A DNA stretch of 5,494 bases, from NCBI GenBank assembly GCA_036444215.1, contig JAZGAA010000013.1, positions 1 to 5,494 on the forward strand. The letters are read 5' to 3'. Of the stretch, positions 4,833-5,494 are shown piece by piece. Source of the DNA: CAJVXI01 sp036444215. Lineage in GTDB: Bacteria > Patescibacteriota > Minisyncoccia > UBA6257 > UBA9933. The number at the start of each line of letters is the position of its first letter. Positions within the stretch are counted from its first letter, which is position 1. Below the pieces are notes generated by a model that ran no database searches, was not told where the DNA came from, and saw nothing but the letters and a program-made list of their open reading frames with translations. Both the position numbers and the translations under genes were made by a program.

Positions 4833-5494
4833 ATGCCCAATACTAAAACAGCGTTAATTAGTGTTTATCATAAACAAGGGATAGAGGATTTTGCCAGACA
4901 ACTTATAGAACTTGGCTGGCAAATTTTTGCTTCTGGTGGTACAGCAAAGTATTTAAAAGAAAATAGTATTCCAATTAAGGACGTGGCTGAATTAGTTGGC
5001 GGCGATGCGATTTTAGACCACCGGGTAGTGACTTTGTCGCGCGAGGTGCACGCTGGTTTGCTTAGCCGCAATATTACCGAAGACATTAAAGAGATGGAGA
5101 AGCTGGGATTACCGCGCATTGATTTGGTGTGCTGTGATTTTTATCCTTTAGCAGAAGAAATTAATAAATCAGACAGCAGTATTGATTCAATTCTTGAAAA
5201 AACCGATATTGGCGGGCCAACTATGGTGCGTTCAGGAGCTAAAGGCGGAAGAATTGTTATTTGCGATCCATCTGACCGACAAATTGTTATTAATCAATTA
5301 AAAGACAAAGGCGATATTGACGAAAAAACACTTCAGTATTTGCGAGCCAAAGCTGAAGCAGTTGTTTCTGCTTATTGTTTGGATTCAGCCCGGTTTCACA
5401 GCAAAGGTAATTTTGACGGTATTCTTGGCTGGATGGTTTCAGAACTGGCTTATGGCGAAAATCGAGACCAGTCACCGGCTTTTTTATATTCCAG
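4833..5494 (+). CDS. purH: PurH, IMP cyclohydrolase domain (3' truncated by window edge)
   Basis: Bifunctional purine biosynthesis enzyme: AICAR formyltransferase and IMP cyclohydrolase, the last two steps to IMP. Only the N-terminal 220 residues are in the window; the frame is open to the right edge. They form the cyclohydrolase (MGS-like) domain: ALISVYHKQGIEDFARQL (7-24), phosphate-binding ASGGTAKYL (33-41), DHRVVTLSREVHAGLLSRN (62-80), IDLVCCDFYPL (96-106), TDIGGPTMVRSGAKGG (124-139), and YGENRDQSPAFLYS at the end, matching the YGENxHQxAAxY linker into the formyltransferase domain. Tyr104, Asp125 and Lys137 align with the human ATIC active-site residues of the same numbers, but position 66 is Val instead of the usual Lys, and the KTLHPKVHGG block is degenerate. 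ATG at 4833 is chosen because homology begins at once and a promoter ends 9 nt before it. Whether the formyltransferase half follows cannot be seen. Confidence 0.93.
   Translation, partial: MPNTKTALISVYHKQGIEDFARQLIELGWQIFASGGTAKYLKENSIPIKDVAELVGGDAILDHRVVTLSREVHAGLLSRNITEDIKEMEKLGLPRIDLVCCDFYPLAEEINKSDSSIDSILEKTDIGGPTMVRSGAKGGRIVICDPSDRQIVINQLKDKGDIDEKTLQYLRAKAEAVVSAYCLDSARFHSKGNFDGILGWMVSELAYGENRDQSPAFLYS

Overview
The window is AT-rich bacterial DNA, probably a metagenome-assembled contig. The part from about 1120 to 5494 looks like a candidate-phyla-radiation genome (Patescibacteria, Parcubacteria-like). The signs are compact genes without Shine-Dalgarno sequences, -10 boxes lying almost on start codons, tRNAs without encoded CCA, a short L19, a PurH of divergent type, and many small AT-rich or palindromic repeats in and between genes. 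This assignment is an inference from style; no marker phylogeny was possible.

Layout: (1) 1-1071 (+) is the 3' part of an RpoD-type primary sigma factor gene, cut by the left edge and closed by a clear intrinsic terminator at 1085-1121. Its arginine codons are almost all AGA/AGG, unlike the rest of the window, so it may derive from another genome by transfer or by chimeric assembly. (2) 1120-2592 (-) is a membrane-bound family 2 glycosyltransferase carrying an in-gene heptanucleotide tandem repeat. (3) 2593-2807 is a divergent promoter region with an AT-rich imperfect inverted repeat. (4) 2808-3924 (+) is a compact translation cluster: tRNA-Glu(UUC), then an RluA/RluD-type pseudouridine synthase 6 nt later, then ribosomal protein L19 (rplS) 25 nt further on. 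(5) 3921-4180 is a large imperfect inverted repeat centred on a perfect two-part stem-loop. (6) 4220-4302 is tRNA-Leu(GAG) with a consensus -10 box just upstream. (7) 4425-4727 is a small PHA_gran_rgn-like protein gene, with its own promoter overlapped by a nested dyad, the only strong Shine-Dalgarno in the window, and a terminator. (8) 4833-5494 is the start of purH (IMP cyclohydrolase domain), cut by the right edge.

Functionally the window mixes housekeeping information genes (sigma factor, two tRNAs, rRNA/tRNA pseudouridylation, L19), de novo purine synthesis (purH) and cell-surface glycan synthesis (glycosyltransferase). No defence system, CRISPR array, transposase or phage module is visible. 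The most notable signals are architectural: apparently leaderless promoters at rplS and purH, a tRNA abutting an mRNA start, 7-nt-period repeats, the 260-bp inverted repeat, and a Lys-to-Val change at a catalytic-site position of PurH.
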